Position numbers and translations under genes: made by a program. The notes beneath the pieces are model-generated. The model did not search any database, was not told the DNA's origin, and worked only from the letters and a program-made list of their open reading frames with translations. Shown piece after piece: positions 19,090 through 27,335 of a DNA stretch of 64,000 nt. Origin of the DNA: Halovenus rubra (lineage in GTDB: Archaea; Halobacteriota; Halobacteria; Halobacteriales; Haloarculaceae); contig NZ_JAODIY010000008.1 in NCBI RefSeq assembly GCF_026586665.1, forward strand, positions 62,001 through 126,000, in the 5' to 3' direction. How positions within the stretch are numbered: the first letter of the stretch is position 1; each line of letters starts with the position of its first letter.

Positions 19090-19120
19090 TGACTGACTAG
19101 TCAGTCAAGGAGTCTAAAAT
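19089..19120 (-). promoter_or_regulatory. tetR promoter and 20-bp palindromic operator
   Basis: TTGACTGACTAGTCAGTCAA at 19089-19108 is a perfect palindrome that includes the first base of the tetR start codon. A TATA-like GATTTTAGA on the minus strand (about 19112-19120) lies some 26 bases before the ATG, as expected for a leaderless transcript. Binding here would cover the transcription start. The size and symmetry fit a TetR dimer-of-dimers or dimer site. Confidence 0.75.
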
Positions 19121-19136
19121 CACTTACGACATCCAG

Positions 19137-20438
19137 TCACCCAACAAACGGAATCGTCCGCTGTGGTGTAATAACTTCCTCAACCTGAGTCAAAGCAAGC
19201 ACGACGCCAAGAGCAGCGAGGAACGCTGCAAAGGCGAAAGGAACAACAAAACCCAACTCAACAAGAAAGCCCGAGAGAAGCGGTCCGAAAGCGACGCCGA
19301 AGCCAAACGCCATCGTCAGCACAGACAGCGTCGACCCCGAGCGGTCCTCGGGTGCGAGGTCACCAGCGAGCGCAAGCGCAGGCGCAAACACCATTGCACC
19401 CGCAGCGCCTTGGAAAAAGCGTGCAAAGAACATGAGCCACGGGTTCGGAATGACACCCCATAGCAGCGTCGTACTGGGAATAATCCCCTGTACAAGCGTC
19501 GTCGGGACAAGCAAGATAGTTCCAAAGAGGATGAACACCCGACGGCCATAGAAATCAGTTGCGCGGCCAATGGGTGCCTGCAGTAGTATCTGTGCCAGAA
19601 CGAAAGCAGAGAACTGGAGGCCGAACATCTGTGGACCTTGGTCAAGTTTCGTGTTGACGATATCACCGAGCGTGGCAAAGACGGCGATGCCGACGGCCAT
19701 AAAAAAGGAGATAACACCGAGCGTGAACACAGGGTCGAGCAACTGCTCTCCGGATTGGTCGAACACAGAAATACCGCCGGAATCGGTGGTCTCAACCTCT
19801 CTTGTCTCGATATCTGGGTCCCGGATAAGGATGAAGACGAGTACCAGTGCGAGTGATGCCGTCAAGGCGGCAAAATAAAATGCGGCGTCGAACCCAGTAA
19901 TCGTCACATCGACGAGCGGGAGCGTGTACGGTCCGGCTCCGACGACGCCGCCAGCCGCGATTGGCCCAGTCCCAAACCCGACTAGTCGGAACGTGTTGTA
20001 CGTACCCATGTTCCCGCCGCGGTTACCCTCCTCGGCAAGGTCATTAACCAGTGCGACGGTCGTCGGGATGATGAATGCGCCGGCGATGCCCTGTAGAACA
20101 CGGAGTCCGATGAGATGCCAGTAGGTCCCGGCCAACGAGTACGAGAAACTTGCAGTGGCAATGAGCACGAGACCGAAGAGAACGAAAATCTTCCGGCGCC
20201 CGGTCCGGTCTGAGAGCCGGCCGGTAAAGGGCTGAAGTGGGCTGTTGACAAAGCCAAACAGCGAGAGGATGATTCCGGTGATGGCGACCTCAGTTAGGCC
20301 AAATGTGTTGCCAGTGACAAACTCGCTTGAAATGAACAGCGGCAAGACGACGATGAGAAACGAGTTTCCGACTGATTCCGACATCCGGGCAAGCGCCAGC
20401 GCGAGGACTTGTGGGTTGACGCCAAACGGGTTTTTCAT
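19137..20438 (-). CDS. MFS transporter
   Basis: Major facilitator exporter of 433 residues with 12 predicted membrane segments. Motif A occurs in both halves: GRLSDRTGRRK after TM2 and GRATDFYGRRV after TM8. The drug:H+ antiporter-like GLRVLQGIAGAFIIPTTVAL is in the N-terminal half. I chose the ATG MKNPFGVNPQ; a TTG three codons upstream is unlikely. It is upstream of tetR on the same strand, with 47 bases between them that hold the tetR promoter. The substrate is unknown. Confidence 0.9.
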   Translation of the reverse strand: MKNPFGVNPQVLALALARMSESVGNSFLIVVLPLFISSEFVTGNTFGLTEVAITGIILSLFGFVNSPLQPFTGRLSDRTGRRKIFVLFGLVLIATASFSYSLAGTYWHLIGLRVLQGIAGAFIIPTTVALVNDLAEEGNRGGNMGTYNTFRLVGFGTGPIAAGGVVGAGPYTLPLVDVTITGFDAAFYFAALTASLALVLVFILIRDPDIETREVETTDSGGISVFDQSGEQLLDPVFTLGVISFFMAVGIAVFATLGDIVNTKLDQGPQMFGLQFSAFVLAQILLQAPIGRATDFYGRRVFILFGTILLVPTTLVQGIIPSTTLLWGVIPNPWLMFFARFFQGAAGAMVFAPALALAGDLAPEDRSGSTLSVLTMAFGFGVAFGPLLSGFLVELGFVVPFAFAAFLAALGVVLALTQVEEVITPQRTIPFVG

Positions 20439-20551
20439 CGTGAACAAGAAGAGAGTATGACGATCATATGTGACAGATCACCGTTACGTACATCGACATG
20501 TCATTGGGTTAGAGTCGGACCACAATATTGTTGTGATTGCAAAACCCGAAG

Positions 20552-20899
20552 TCACTGGTCGCTGGGGTGGCTCCACCAGTCGTCGAACCGCCGTGCGAGC
20601 GGGCTCTGGTCGAGGCCGAGTTTCTGATACAGATGGCGTCTGAGGATGTTGATACAGAAGGGGACAATACCGAGCAGGAAGCCGTAGTCGGAAAGGAGAT
20701 GGGTGTCTCCGACGGCGAGCAGACCGAGACTGACGACGCCGATGCCGAAAACGACGAACCAGAGGGACAGATGCAGCCAAAAGAGGGCCGCTGCCTGTCT
20801 GCGCTGTGCCGCTGTATAAAGCCGGTGTTCGTACAACGCAACGGGGCTAACGACAAGACAAGCGAATCCGAGATAGGCTATCAGTGCGGGAGACAGCAT
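20552..20899 (-). CDS. Small membrane protein of unknown function
   Basis: Protein of 115 residues with three hydrophobic segments: ALIAYLGFACLVVSPVAL, LFWLHLSLWFVVFGIGVVSLGLL and YGFLLGIVPFCINIL. The C-terminus is polar. No family recognised. The start at MLSPALIAYLG is supported by an ATTTTAAG box on the minus strand about 28 bases upstream, which lies inside the end of the preceding gene. So it may have its own leaderless transcript or be cotranscribed with that gene. Confidence 0.65.
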   Translation of the reverse strand: MLSPALIAYLGFACLVVSPVALYEHRLYTAAQRRQAAALFWLHLSLWFVVFGIGVVSLGLLAVGDTHLLSDYGFLLGIVPFCINILRRHLYQKLGLDQSPLARRFDDWWSHPSDQ

Positions 20900-20924
20900 A
20901 GATACCGATTTGACGGGTATCCTC

Positions 20925-21251
20925 TTAAAATTGATACCGGCGGTCGTCGTTTTGCTGTGCCTGTGGGAACTGACCACCAGTCATCTCTTGGAGCGTCATC
21001 CCCGAGAGATACTCGTCGTAGGTCACGTCGTGGCTTTGTCGGAGATTGAAATCAAGTTTGCCAGTCTCAACAGTGCTCTGGAAAAGCAGATGGACCGCCC
21101 GGCGAACCAGTTCGTCAGTCTCCTCTGGTTCGAGAGCGGTTTCGAGCATTGCGAGTTCGTTTCGGGTCTCTCTATCGAGTGTGACATCGAGTTCTTCGCC
21201 AATGTCGCTATACTCCGCTTCAACAGTCTCTGTCAGTTCCTCAAGACTCAT
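20925..21251 (-). CDS. Conserved haloarchaeal protein of unknown function
   Basis: An acidic 108-residue protein beginning MSLEELTETVEAEYSDIGEELDVTLD. It looks all-helical in its first 80 residues and ends in a Gln/Asp-rich tail. I recall closely similar short proteins in many haloarchaea but know no function. It has no membrane segment. It ends 25 bases before the small membrane protein gene on the same strand. Confidence 0.7.
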   Translation of the reverse strand: MSLEELTETVEAEYSDIGEELDVTLDRETRNELAMLETALEPEETDELVRRAVHLLFQSTVETGKLDFNLRQSHDVTYDEYLSGMTLQEMTGGQFPQAQQNDDRRYQF

Positions 21252-21353
21252 ATCGTGAGGTAACGTTGTCCGACCCAAACCGTTTTCGACCCAACAGCCG
21301 TAGTAGGCAGTTCAGAGCATGAGCTTTTCAGGGGTGCAGGCGAAACGTCACCA

Positions 21354-22121
21354 ATGACAGTCGCCCACACTGACGTTACAATCGACTGGTATGGGAACGC
21401 GACAATTCGTCTTGAAGGGGACGGAACGGTCATCTATTTCGACCCCGGGCGTTACGGCGTTCTGACCGGAGAGTGGGAAAGCAATAATGAGCACACAGCC
21501 AACGCACATCCTTCCGGGCCAGCCCAACAACCCGCTGATGCAGACCTTGTCTGCATCACTCACGTCCATCACTACGACCCCGACGGCATCGAGCGCGTTG
21601 CTGACGGCGACACGACAGTTGTTGCCTTCGACGGTATGAATATACGCGGAAGTTCGCGCGACCTGCCGCGGCTAGTGGACTTGCCACACACTGTCGTCGA
21701 GTTGGGGATGGAAGACGAAGCAGTTCTCGCTGACCAACCGGTATGGACGGTACCTGCATACAACGACCCTGATGGGCCACGGACGCGTCCGGACGGTACG
21801 CCGTTCCATCCGGAAGGCCGGGGTTGTGGATATCTGCTATCAGTTGGCGGGACACGAGTCTTTTGGCCGGGCGATTCCGACGTATTAGACGGTCACGACC
21901 AACTCGATGTCGACGTGTTTCTCCCGCCCATCGGGGGCACGACGACGATGGACCGCCACGAGGCCGCCGACCTTGCCGTGGCGCTTGACCCGGAGCTTGT
22001 GGTCCCAATTCACTACAACACGTTTGCTGCGCTGGAGACAGATTCACGCGCATTCGCCACAGACGTGGCATCTCAGGGAATAGCAGTTGCACTCGATGAA
22101 AAAGACCTGCCCCGTATCTAA
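21354..22121 (+). CDS. MBL-fold metallo-hydrolase (UlaG-like)
   Basis: A 255-residue zinc hydrolase of the metallo-beta-lactamase superfamily. The core motif is THVHHYDPDG (HxHxxD, about residue 64-73). Later metal ligands lie in FWPGDSDV (about 167-174) and VVPIHYNTF (about 220). The N-terminal strand pair (IDWYGNATIRLEGDGTVIYFDPG) is typical of the UlaG-like branch. The substrate is not predictable; no neighbour gives a clue. Confidence 0.88.
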   Translation: MTVAHTDVTIDWYGNATIRLEGDGTVIYFDPGRYGVLTGEWESNNEHTANAHPSGPAQQPADADLVCITHVHHYDPDGIERVADGDTTVVAFDGMNIRGSSRDLPRLVDLPHTVVELGMEDEAVLADQPVWTVPAYNDPDGPRTRPDGTPFHPEGRGCGYLLSVGGTRVFWPGDSDVLDGHDQLDVDVFLPPIGGTTTMDRHEAADLAVALDPELVVPIHYNTFAALETDSRAFATDVASQGIAVALDEKDLPRI

Positions 22122-22124
22122 GCG

Positions 22125-22781
22125 TCAGAACGCGCGGTCGCCCTCATGAGCCATCGTTACCGACTCCATCTCGCGGATTTCTTCGACATCGAGTTTATCG
22201 ATGAGGTTGACGAACGCGCCAGGGTCAGGGACAAGAAAAACACGCAGTTGGAACTCAGTGTCTCGGTCACGGAGATCGACAACCGAGTCGAGGACAATAG
22301 ACAATGAGTCGGTCTGGATGTGTGAGAGCGTTTTGTCCGCAATTTTTTCTGCATCAGAGTGTTCTAGTTCGGGCGTCTCCATGTTGATGGTCGTCCCGAG
22401 CGTGTTTGCGATACCGTCAATAAACCCGGATGTGAGGATGTTACACATTTCTTGAAGTGCACTCTCATGCATGTGATTGAGTGTCTCGTTCTCGACGGGT
22501 TGTCCGGTCATGTGGCCCGCTATCTCGTGGGCTGTCCGGTCGCCAAAGGTCATGAGAAAGACGCCGTATGGAGCTTCAGTAAGACGGATGTTGGTATGAT
22601 AGTACGTTCCTTCCCCGATTTCTCGGGGGATATCACTGGGCTCAACAAACGAAAGGCTCTTAATCTGGATATCCGCCTGGATATCGGCCATCGTCGAAAG
22701 CGATTCGGTAACGTTTTTCGCTCCGTGTTGAATGAGCTTCCCGATGATAGTGAGTTTCCGGATATCGATCAGGATTGGCAT
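22125..22781 (-). CDS. cheC: CheC-type chemotaxis phosphatase
   Basis: A 218-residue CheC-family protein, which dephosphorylates CheY-P. One full active-site signature is visible in SALQEMCN...P (S-x3-E-x2-N with P 23 residues on) in the first half. The equivalent N-terminal site (LIQHGAKN) has lost the Glu and Asn. Standard CheC has two such sites, so this may have a single active centre. The start MPILIDIRKL matches haloarchaeal CheC N-termini. No other chemotaxis or archaellum gene is in the window, so this is an orphan copy. Confidence 0.8.
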   Translation of the reverse strand: MPILIDIRKLTIIGKLIQHGAKNVTESLSTMADIQADIQIKSLSFVEPSDIPREIGEGTYYHTNIRLTEAPYGVFLMTFGDRTAHEIAGHMTGQPVENETLNHMHESALQEMCNILTSGFIDGIANTLGTTINMETPELEHSDAEKIADKTLSHIQTDSLSIVLDSVVDLRDRDTEFQLRVFLVPDPGAFVNLIDKLDVEEIREMESVTMAHEGDRAF

Positions 22782-22880
22782 TGAGGTGTAGTATCCAATC
22801 ATAGGGATTAGTGTTTACGGCCACAGTATCGCAACTGATAGGCGGGATTGAGCGGTTCCAACCCCCGTAGCGATAGCTTC

Positions 22881-23567
22881 ATGTCTAGGTCGGTCGATGT
22901 ATCTGTAATGTACCTTACAGAGACAGCACAGCGATATCTCCGCGCAACGGGACCAGAACACGACGAGATACAGGCAGACATGGCTGGCGTTGCCGACGAA
23001 GAAGGGTTCCCAATTATTGGTCCCGACGCTGGCGGCCTGTTGCGGACGCTTGCCGCGATGACACGGGCCACATCCGTCTTCGAGTTCGGCTCGGGGTTTG
23101 GTTACTCGGCATACTGGTTTTTGCAAGGTATGCCGGCAGACGGTGAAATCGTCTTGACGGAGTTCGATACGGACGAACTTACGATGGCTGAAGAGTTTTT
23201 CAAGCGAGCCGGATTAACTGAGCGAGCTCATTTCGAGGACGGCGATGCGATGGAGACGATTAATGAGTACGATGGCCCCTTCGACGTGGTCCTTATTGAT
23301 CATCAAAAAGAGCGGTACGCTGATGCCTTTAATGCTGTCCGCGAGGACCTGCGTGTCGGGTCGGTCGTGGTCGCGGACAACTTGATGCGGGGTCCAATCG
23401 ATATCGAGGACCTACTTGCATACTTCGAGTCAGGCGAGGCACTCCCCGATAATAAGAGTATGCACGGTGTCGCTGACTACGTCGAGACAGTACGGGCTAC
23501 AAGCGGGTTCCAGACGACAGTCGTCCCGGTTGGGAGCGGGCTATCGCTTACGGTGCGAGTTGAGTAA
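22881..23567 (+). CDS. SAM-dependent O-methyltransferase (class I, COMT/caffeoyl-CoA type)
   Basis: About 228 residues. The SAM-binding motif I is VFEFGSGFGYSAYWF, acidic residues for the ribose follow in LTEFDTDE, and motif IV is DVVLIDHQKERY with metal-binding Asp typical of the cation-dependent O-methyltransferase 3 family (VVVADNLMRG). The start is uncertain: ATGs at 22881 and 22908 and a GTG-initiated longer form are all possible, and none has a clear TATA box at the right distance. The substrate is unknown. Confidence 0.85.
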   Translation: MSRSVDVSVMYLTETAQRYLRATGPEHDEIQADMAGVADEEGFPIIGPDAGGLLRTLAAMTRATSVFEFGSGFGYSAYWFLQGMPADGEIVLTEFDTDELTMAEEFFKRAGLTERAHFEDGDAMETINEYDGPFDVVLIDHQKERYADAFNAVREDLRVGSVVVADNLMRGPIDIEDLLAYFESGEALPDNKSMHGVADYVETVRATSGFQTTVVPVGSGLSLTVRVE

Positions 23568-23647
23568 CTGCTTGAATGGGTGTTATATTAATAAATGTCT
23601 GATCCGTTGGGGTAACGTTTAATCACCTGCACCGAGACCAGAGATGT

Positions 23648-24172
23648 ATGACGGATACAGTCGACTCCGAGACGGTATCGGTCGAACTTGACGAAGAGTT
23701 GCTGGCAGAAATCGAGGATCGGTACGAAGACCTCGGCTACGCTAGCGTCGAAGCAGTCTTCGAGCATGCGGCAGTCGATGCCGTCAGGCACCCAGAGTTC
23801 GACCGAAGTGACCTGCGGGCGATGTTGACCAGCGAAGTAGAAATTCAGGAGGAGCGGCTGTTCACTAGTGAGACAGTGACTGGCGATATCGGCGTCGAGC
23901 GGCCCGACATCGACGCAAATGCCTGGGACTGGATGTTAACAGAGACAGCAGTTGACGACCTCAATCGCCGTGACGACTACGCAAAAGAGCGTATCGTCAC
24001 AGAACTTGACGCACTCGTCAGCGGCGAGTGGCGCAATCCGACGGAGGATTTAGACGACCTTGCCGAAGCACCACACGATAAACTGCTCATCGGTCCGTTC
24101 CGTCTGGGTTGTCGTGTTGACCACGAAAAGCAACTGCTGTACGTGCTCCATATCCGGATGCGCGGGAGTTAA
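23648..24172 (+). CDS. Single-chain RHH-antitoxin-like and RelE/ParE-like fusion
   Basis: A 174-residue protein. The N-terminal part (ETVSVELDEELLAEIEDRYEDLGYASVEAVFEHA) has the strand-helix-helix pattern of ribbon-helix-helix DNA-binding antitoxins. The C-terminal 80 residues (LTETAVDDLNRRDDYAKERIVTELDALV...KLLIGPFRLGCRVDHEKQLLYVLHIRMRG) match haloarchaeal RelE/ParE-type toxins, including the G-x-x-R-L-G-C-R-V-D strand. Both modules lie in one open frame. A box GTTTAATC about 26 bases before the ATG suggests a leaderless transcript. Whether it acts as a self-neutralised toxin or a regulator is unknown. Confidence 0.72.
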   Translation: MTDTVDSETVSVELDEELLAEIEDRYEDLGYASVEAVFEHAAVDAVRHPEFDRSDLRAMLTSEVEIQEERLFTSETVTGDIGVERPDIDANAWDWMLTETAVDDLNRRDDYAKERIVTELDALVSGEWRNPTEDLDDLAEAPHDKLLIGPFRLGCRVDHEKQLLYVLHIRMRGS

Positions 24173-24198
24173 GCTAACGGAGTACCCAGCGCTTACGG

Positions 24199-24210
24199 TT
24201 CTTTTTTGCG
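24199..24210 (+). terminator. Poly-T terminator
   Basis: A T6 run (24202-24207) 30 bases after the RHH-RelE-like gene, in the expected position for a haloarchaeal T-tract terminator. No strong hairpin precedes it. Confidence 0.4.
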
Positions 24211-24344
24211 GCCGAAATACATCTCAGGGCTTGAGACACCGGTAGACGCAGTGTACGGACTATCAGTGATGACAAAAGTTGGATTCACTGTTGGCCTCTC
24301 ACTTTGAGGGATTATACGACCGAAAGAGAGTAGCAGGGTTAGGA

Positions 24345-24392
24345 TTAGACTAGTCTAAACTGTGGTTTTGATGATAACTATTATATTATTTG
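24345..24392 (+). promoter_or_regulatory. Metal-ABC operon operator (TTAGACTAGTCTAA) and TATA box
   Basis: A perfect 14-bp palindrome TTAGACTAGTCTAA lies at 24345-24358. It is followed by an AT-rich TATTATATTATTTG (24379-24392) that can be the TATA box, about 25-30 bases before the start codon of the substrate-binding protein. The palindrome has the size and TTAG...CTAA ends seen in DtxR-family sites, and a DtxR/SirR gene ends this operon. I infer metal-dependent repression. Confidence 0.7.
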
Positions 24393-24413
24393 TCCTATCA
24401 ACACCAAACGACG

Positions 24414-25484
24414 ATGAAAGATCGAAGCAAACCAATCTCGACGGATCGATACTCACGAAGACGTGTCCTCGCGTCAGGTGCCGGCGCTCTCGCAGCCGGT
24501 GTTGCCGGCTGTTCAGGTCTGGTGACCACCTCTGATACCGAGGAAACTCCAGAGGACGGTCCGTCGGTTACAGTCGCATCGTTTTTCAGTTTCTATGATT
24601 TCGCACGCCAGGTTGTCGATGGGACACCTCTCCAGGTTGAGAACCTCGTTCCGACGGGGTTACATGGCCACGGCTGGCAACCGAATGCATCAGTTACAGA
24701 ACGAATCATCGAAGCAGATGCGTTTCTTCACGTTGGCCCGGGATTCCAGCCATGGGCTGATCGTGCAATTAAGACGCTCAAAGCTGACGATATCGATACA
24801 CAGTTGATAGATGCACGTGAGGATGTCGAACTACTTGGACTTGCTGCGTCGCTCGACCCCGATGAGGAAGGCGTCGGTGAACAGCAAGGGAAGGACCCAC
24901 ACTTCTGGCTCGACCCACAACGCGCAAAGAAAGCAATCGATAACATCGCAGACGGCCTGGTCGAGCTTGCACCGGAGCATGAATCAGCGTTCCGAGACAA
25001 CGCCACAGCTTACAAATCCGAAACAATCGATCAGATTGACGCAGATTACCGGAAGATTTTCGATTCTGCTGACCGCGATGTTGTGCAGTTGGCGGCACAC
25101 AATGCCTTCCAGTATATCGGCGCGCGCTATGGCGTCGAGATGCGCCCGCTTGTCACCAACCTAGCCGCAACTGGTGACGTTGCACCAGATGACATCACGC
25201 AGGCACAGGAAGTTATCGAAGAAAATGAGATTCAGTACATCGCAAACGGTGTGTTTGAGGCGCGCCGCCCAGCCGTCCAGCTGATCGAAGAGACCCAGGC
25301 AGAGGCATACTTCCCTGTGACACCGTACGCTGGTGTGCGTGAGAATTGGGTTGAGAATGATTGGGGGTATGAAGAAATTGCTTACAACATCAACATGCCA
25401 ACCTTCGAAGTTATTCTTGGGAACAAACAGCCCGCCGAGGCAGGTCCCGACGGCTGGGCCAATACGTGGAGGAATTTCAAATGA
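24414..25484 (+). CDS. Metal ABC transporter substrate-binding lipoprotein (ZnuA/TroA family)
   Basis: Cluster A-1 solute-binding protein of 356 residues that captures Mn2+ or Zn2+ outside the cell. The N-terminus has SRRRVLASGAGALAAGVAGC, a Tat motif and lipobox. Metal-ligand regions are present: GLHGHGWQP near residue 85, DPHFWLDP near 160, AAHNAFQYIGARYG near 225, and the late YFPVTPYAG. The His-rich loop of many ZnuA proteins is missing, which leans towards manganese. It overlaps the ATPase gene by four bases. Confidence 0.92.
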   Translation: MKDRSKPISTDRYSRRRVLASGAGALAAGVAGCSGLVTTSDTEETPEDGPSVTVASFFSFYDFARQVVDGTPLQVENLVPTGLHGHGWQPNASVTERIIEADAFLHVGPGFQPWADRAIKTLKADDIDTQLIDAREDVELLGLAASLDPDEEGVGEQQGKDPHFWLDPQRAKKAIDNIADGLVELAPEHESAFRDNATAYKSETIDQIDADYRKIFDSADRDVVQLAAHNAFQYIGARYGVEMRPLVTNLAATGDVAPDDITQAQEVIEENEIQYIANGVFEARRPAVQLIEETQAEAYFPVTPYAGVRENWVENDWGYEEIAYNINMPTFEVILGNKQPAEAGPDGWANTWRNFK

Positions 25485-26266
25485 GTACACATACAGAACG
25501 TGAAACGACGACCGACCAGACTGCTGCCAGTCACAGCCAACTCATCGAGGTTACAGATGTTAACTTCGGATACACCGCAACACCTGTTGTCAGGGATATC
25601 TCGCTCCAGATAGAGGCTGGTGAGTATGTCGCTATAGTTGGCCCGAATGGCTCAGGTAAATCGACGTTGATGAAACTGATGATGGGGCTGGTTAAACCAG
25701 ACGAAGGGAGAATCCGGCTGTTCAGTGAGCCAGCACACAAGTTCGATGACGGCTCTCGAATCGGATACGTCGCCCAGCATGCAAGTGCTTCCAAAGAGAT
25801 GCCGATTACTGTCCGAGAGGTCATAAAGATGGGACGGTTCCCACATATCGGGTTCGGACGGCTGTCAGCGGCGGACTGGGAAATTGTCGATCAGGCACTT
25901 GAAACAGTTGGTATGTCAGCGTTCGCGAACCGTCGAGTAACGAACCTATCGGGTGGGCAGCGTCAGCGCGCATTCATCGCACGGGCACTTGCGAGTGAAG
26001 CCGATCTACTCGTGCTTGACGAACCAACTGTCGGTGTCGATGCCGAATCAGTCGAAGCGTTTTATGACTTGTTGGAGGCGCTCAACGATGAGGGTATCAC
26101 AATCTTGCTCATCGAGCATGACCTGAGTGCTGTCACTAACCACGCCGAGCGCGTTGTCTGTCTGAACGGTCAGATACATTTCGATGGACCGACAGAGGCG
26201 TTCGTCGAGAGCGATGCGCTTGTACAGGCGTTTGGAACAGCAGCTGCTGGATTGGGTGGGGTCTAA
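25481..26266 (+). CDS. Metal ABC transporter ATP-binding protein (ZnuC/MntB-like)
   Basis: ATPase of 261 residues powering metal import. Walker A GPNGSGKST, Q-loop AQHAS, signature LSGGQRQR, Walker B LLVLDEPTVGVD and H-loop LLIEHD are all intact. The start ATG overlaps the TGA of the binding-protein gene. Its own stop codon directly abuts the permease ATG, so the three genes are translationally linked. Confidence 0.95.
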   Translation: MSTHTERETTTDQTAASHSQLIEVTDVNFGYTATPVVRDISLQIEAGEYVAIVGPNGSGKSTLMKLMMGLVKPDEGRIRLFSEPAHKFDDGSRIGYVAQHASASKEMPITVREVIKMGRFPHIGFGRLSAADWEIVDQALETVGMSAFANRRVTNLSGGQRQRAFIARALASEADLLVLDEPTVGVDAESVEAFYDLLEALNDEGITILLIEHDLSAVTNHAERVVCLNGQIHFDGPTEAFVESDALVQAFGTAAAGLGGV

Positions 26267-27283
26267 ATGATCGACGTACTCGCAATGCCTCTCCAGACTG
26301 GTGGACTCGACGCGCTACTTGGGCCGCTGTACTGGTTCCTTGAGTTGTGGTCGGGCGTGCTGACGTGGCTCGCGAAGATAGCAGACATCAGAATGATTCA
26401 AGAGCAGAATGCGTTCATGCATCGTGCGTTCCTCGTAGGAATCTGTATTGGTGTTATGGCGCCACTAATCGGAACATTCCTCGTCCACCGCCAGCTTGCG
26501 CTTATTGGCGATGCACTTGCCCATACTGCGTTTGCTGGTGTTGCAATCGGCTTATTCCTCAACTCGGTCATCAATCTTGGCGTCACACCATATCTGACCG
26601 CCGTAGTTGTCGCGATGATTGCGGCGCTGTTGATCGAGGTCATATCAGAGGCGACTGATGCATACAACGATGTCTCGATGGCAATTGTCCTCTCGACAGG
26701 GTTTGCGCTGGGAACGACACTTATCAGTATCAATGCTGGCGGACTGACTGTGAGTGTTGAGCGATACCTCTTTGGAAATCTCTCGACGGTTACCCCACAG
26801 GCTGCTGCAATTCTGTTGGTGTTGTTTGCGATCGTTATCGGTGTCGTTGGACTTACACGCAATCAGCTCCTGTATGTCACATTTGATGAGACTGCTGCAG
26901 CAGTGTCCGGCCTCCCAGTGAACTGGTATAACCGGATTATGGTGATGCTTACTGCACTTGTCGTCGTTGGCGCGATGCAGATTATGGGTGTTATTCTCGT
27001 TGCAGCAATGTTGGTCGTCCCAGTTGCTGGAGCATCACAGGTGTCTCGAAGTTTCAACGAAGCAGTACTCGTCTCGGTCATTCTCGCAGAGATCTCTGTA
27101 ATCGTTGGTATTGCGTTTGCCTACCATCTCGGTGCGACTGCTGGTGGCATCGTCGTCTTAGTCGCCGTCACGCTCTATACGGGTGCTGTCGTTGTCGGAA
27201 AACTACAGACGGTATATGGCGATAATTCAATGCCGGAGATGGGGAGTATCAATGCAAACGAGACTGAGTCAGCTGCAGATTAA
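26267..27283 (+). CDS. Metal ABC transporter permease (ABC-3 family)
   Basis: Membrane subunit of 338 residues with about eight or nine hydrophobic segments, of the ZnuB/MntC ABC-3 family. Recognisable stretches are HRAFLVGICIGVMAPLIGTFLVHRQLALIGDALAHTAFAGVAIG in the first half and GAMQIMGVILVAAMLVVPVAGA in the second. It starts immediately after the ATPase stop. The regulator gene follows after about 50 bases. Confidence 0.95.
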   Translation: MIDVLAMPLQTGGLDALLGPLYWFLELWSGVLTWLAKIADIRMIQEQNAFMHRAFLVGICIGVMAPLIGTFLVHRQLALIGDALAHTAFAGVAIGLFLNSVINLGVTPYLTAVVVAMIAALLIEVISEATDAYNDVSMAIVLSTGFALGTTLISINAGGLTVSVERYLFGNLSTVTPQAAAILLVLFAIVIGVVGLTRNQLLYVTFDETAAAVSGLPVNWYNRIMVMLTALVVVGAMQIMGVILVAAMLVVPVAGASQVSRSFNEAVLVSVILAEISVIVGIAFAYHLGATAGGIVVLVAVTLYTGAVVVGKLQTVYGDNSMPEMGSINANETESAAD

Positions 27284-27335
27284 CTGTACGTCGAAACCGC
27301 AGGCGCACACGCGATGTGTGGATACAACAGAACCA

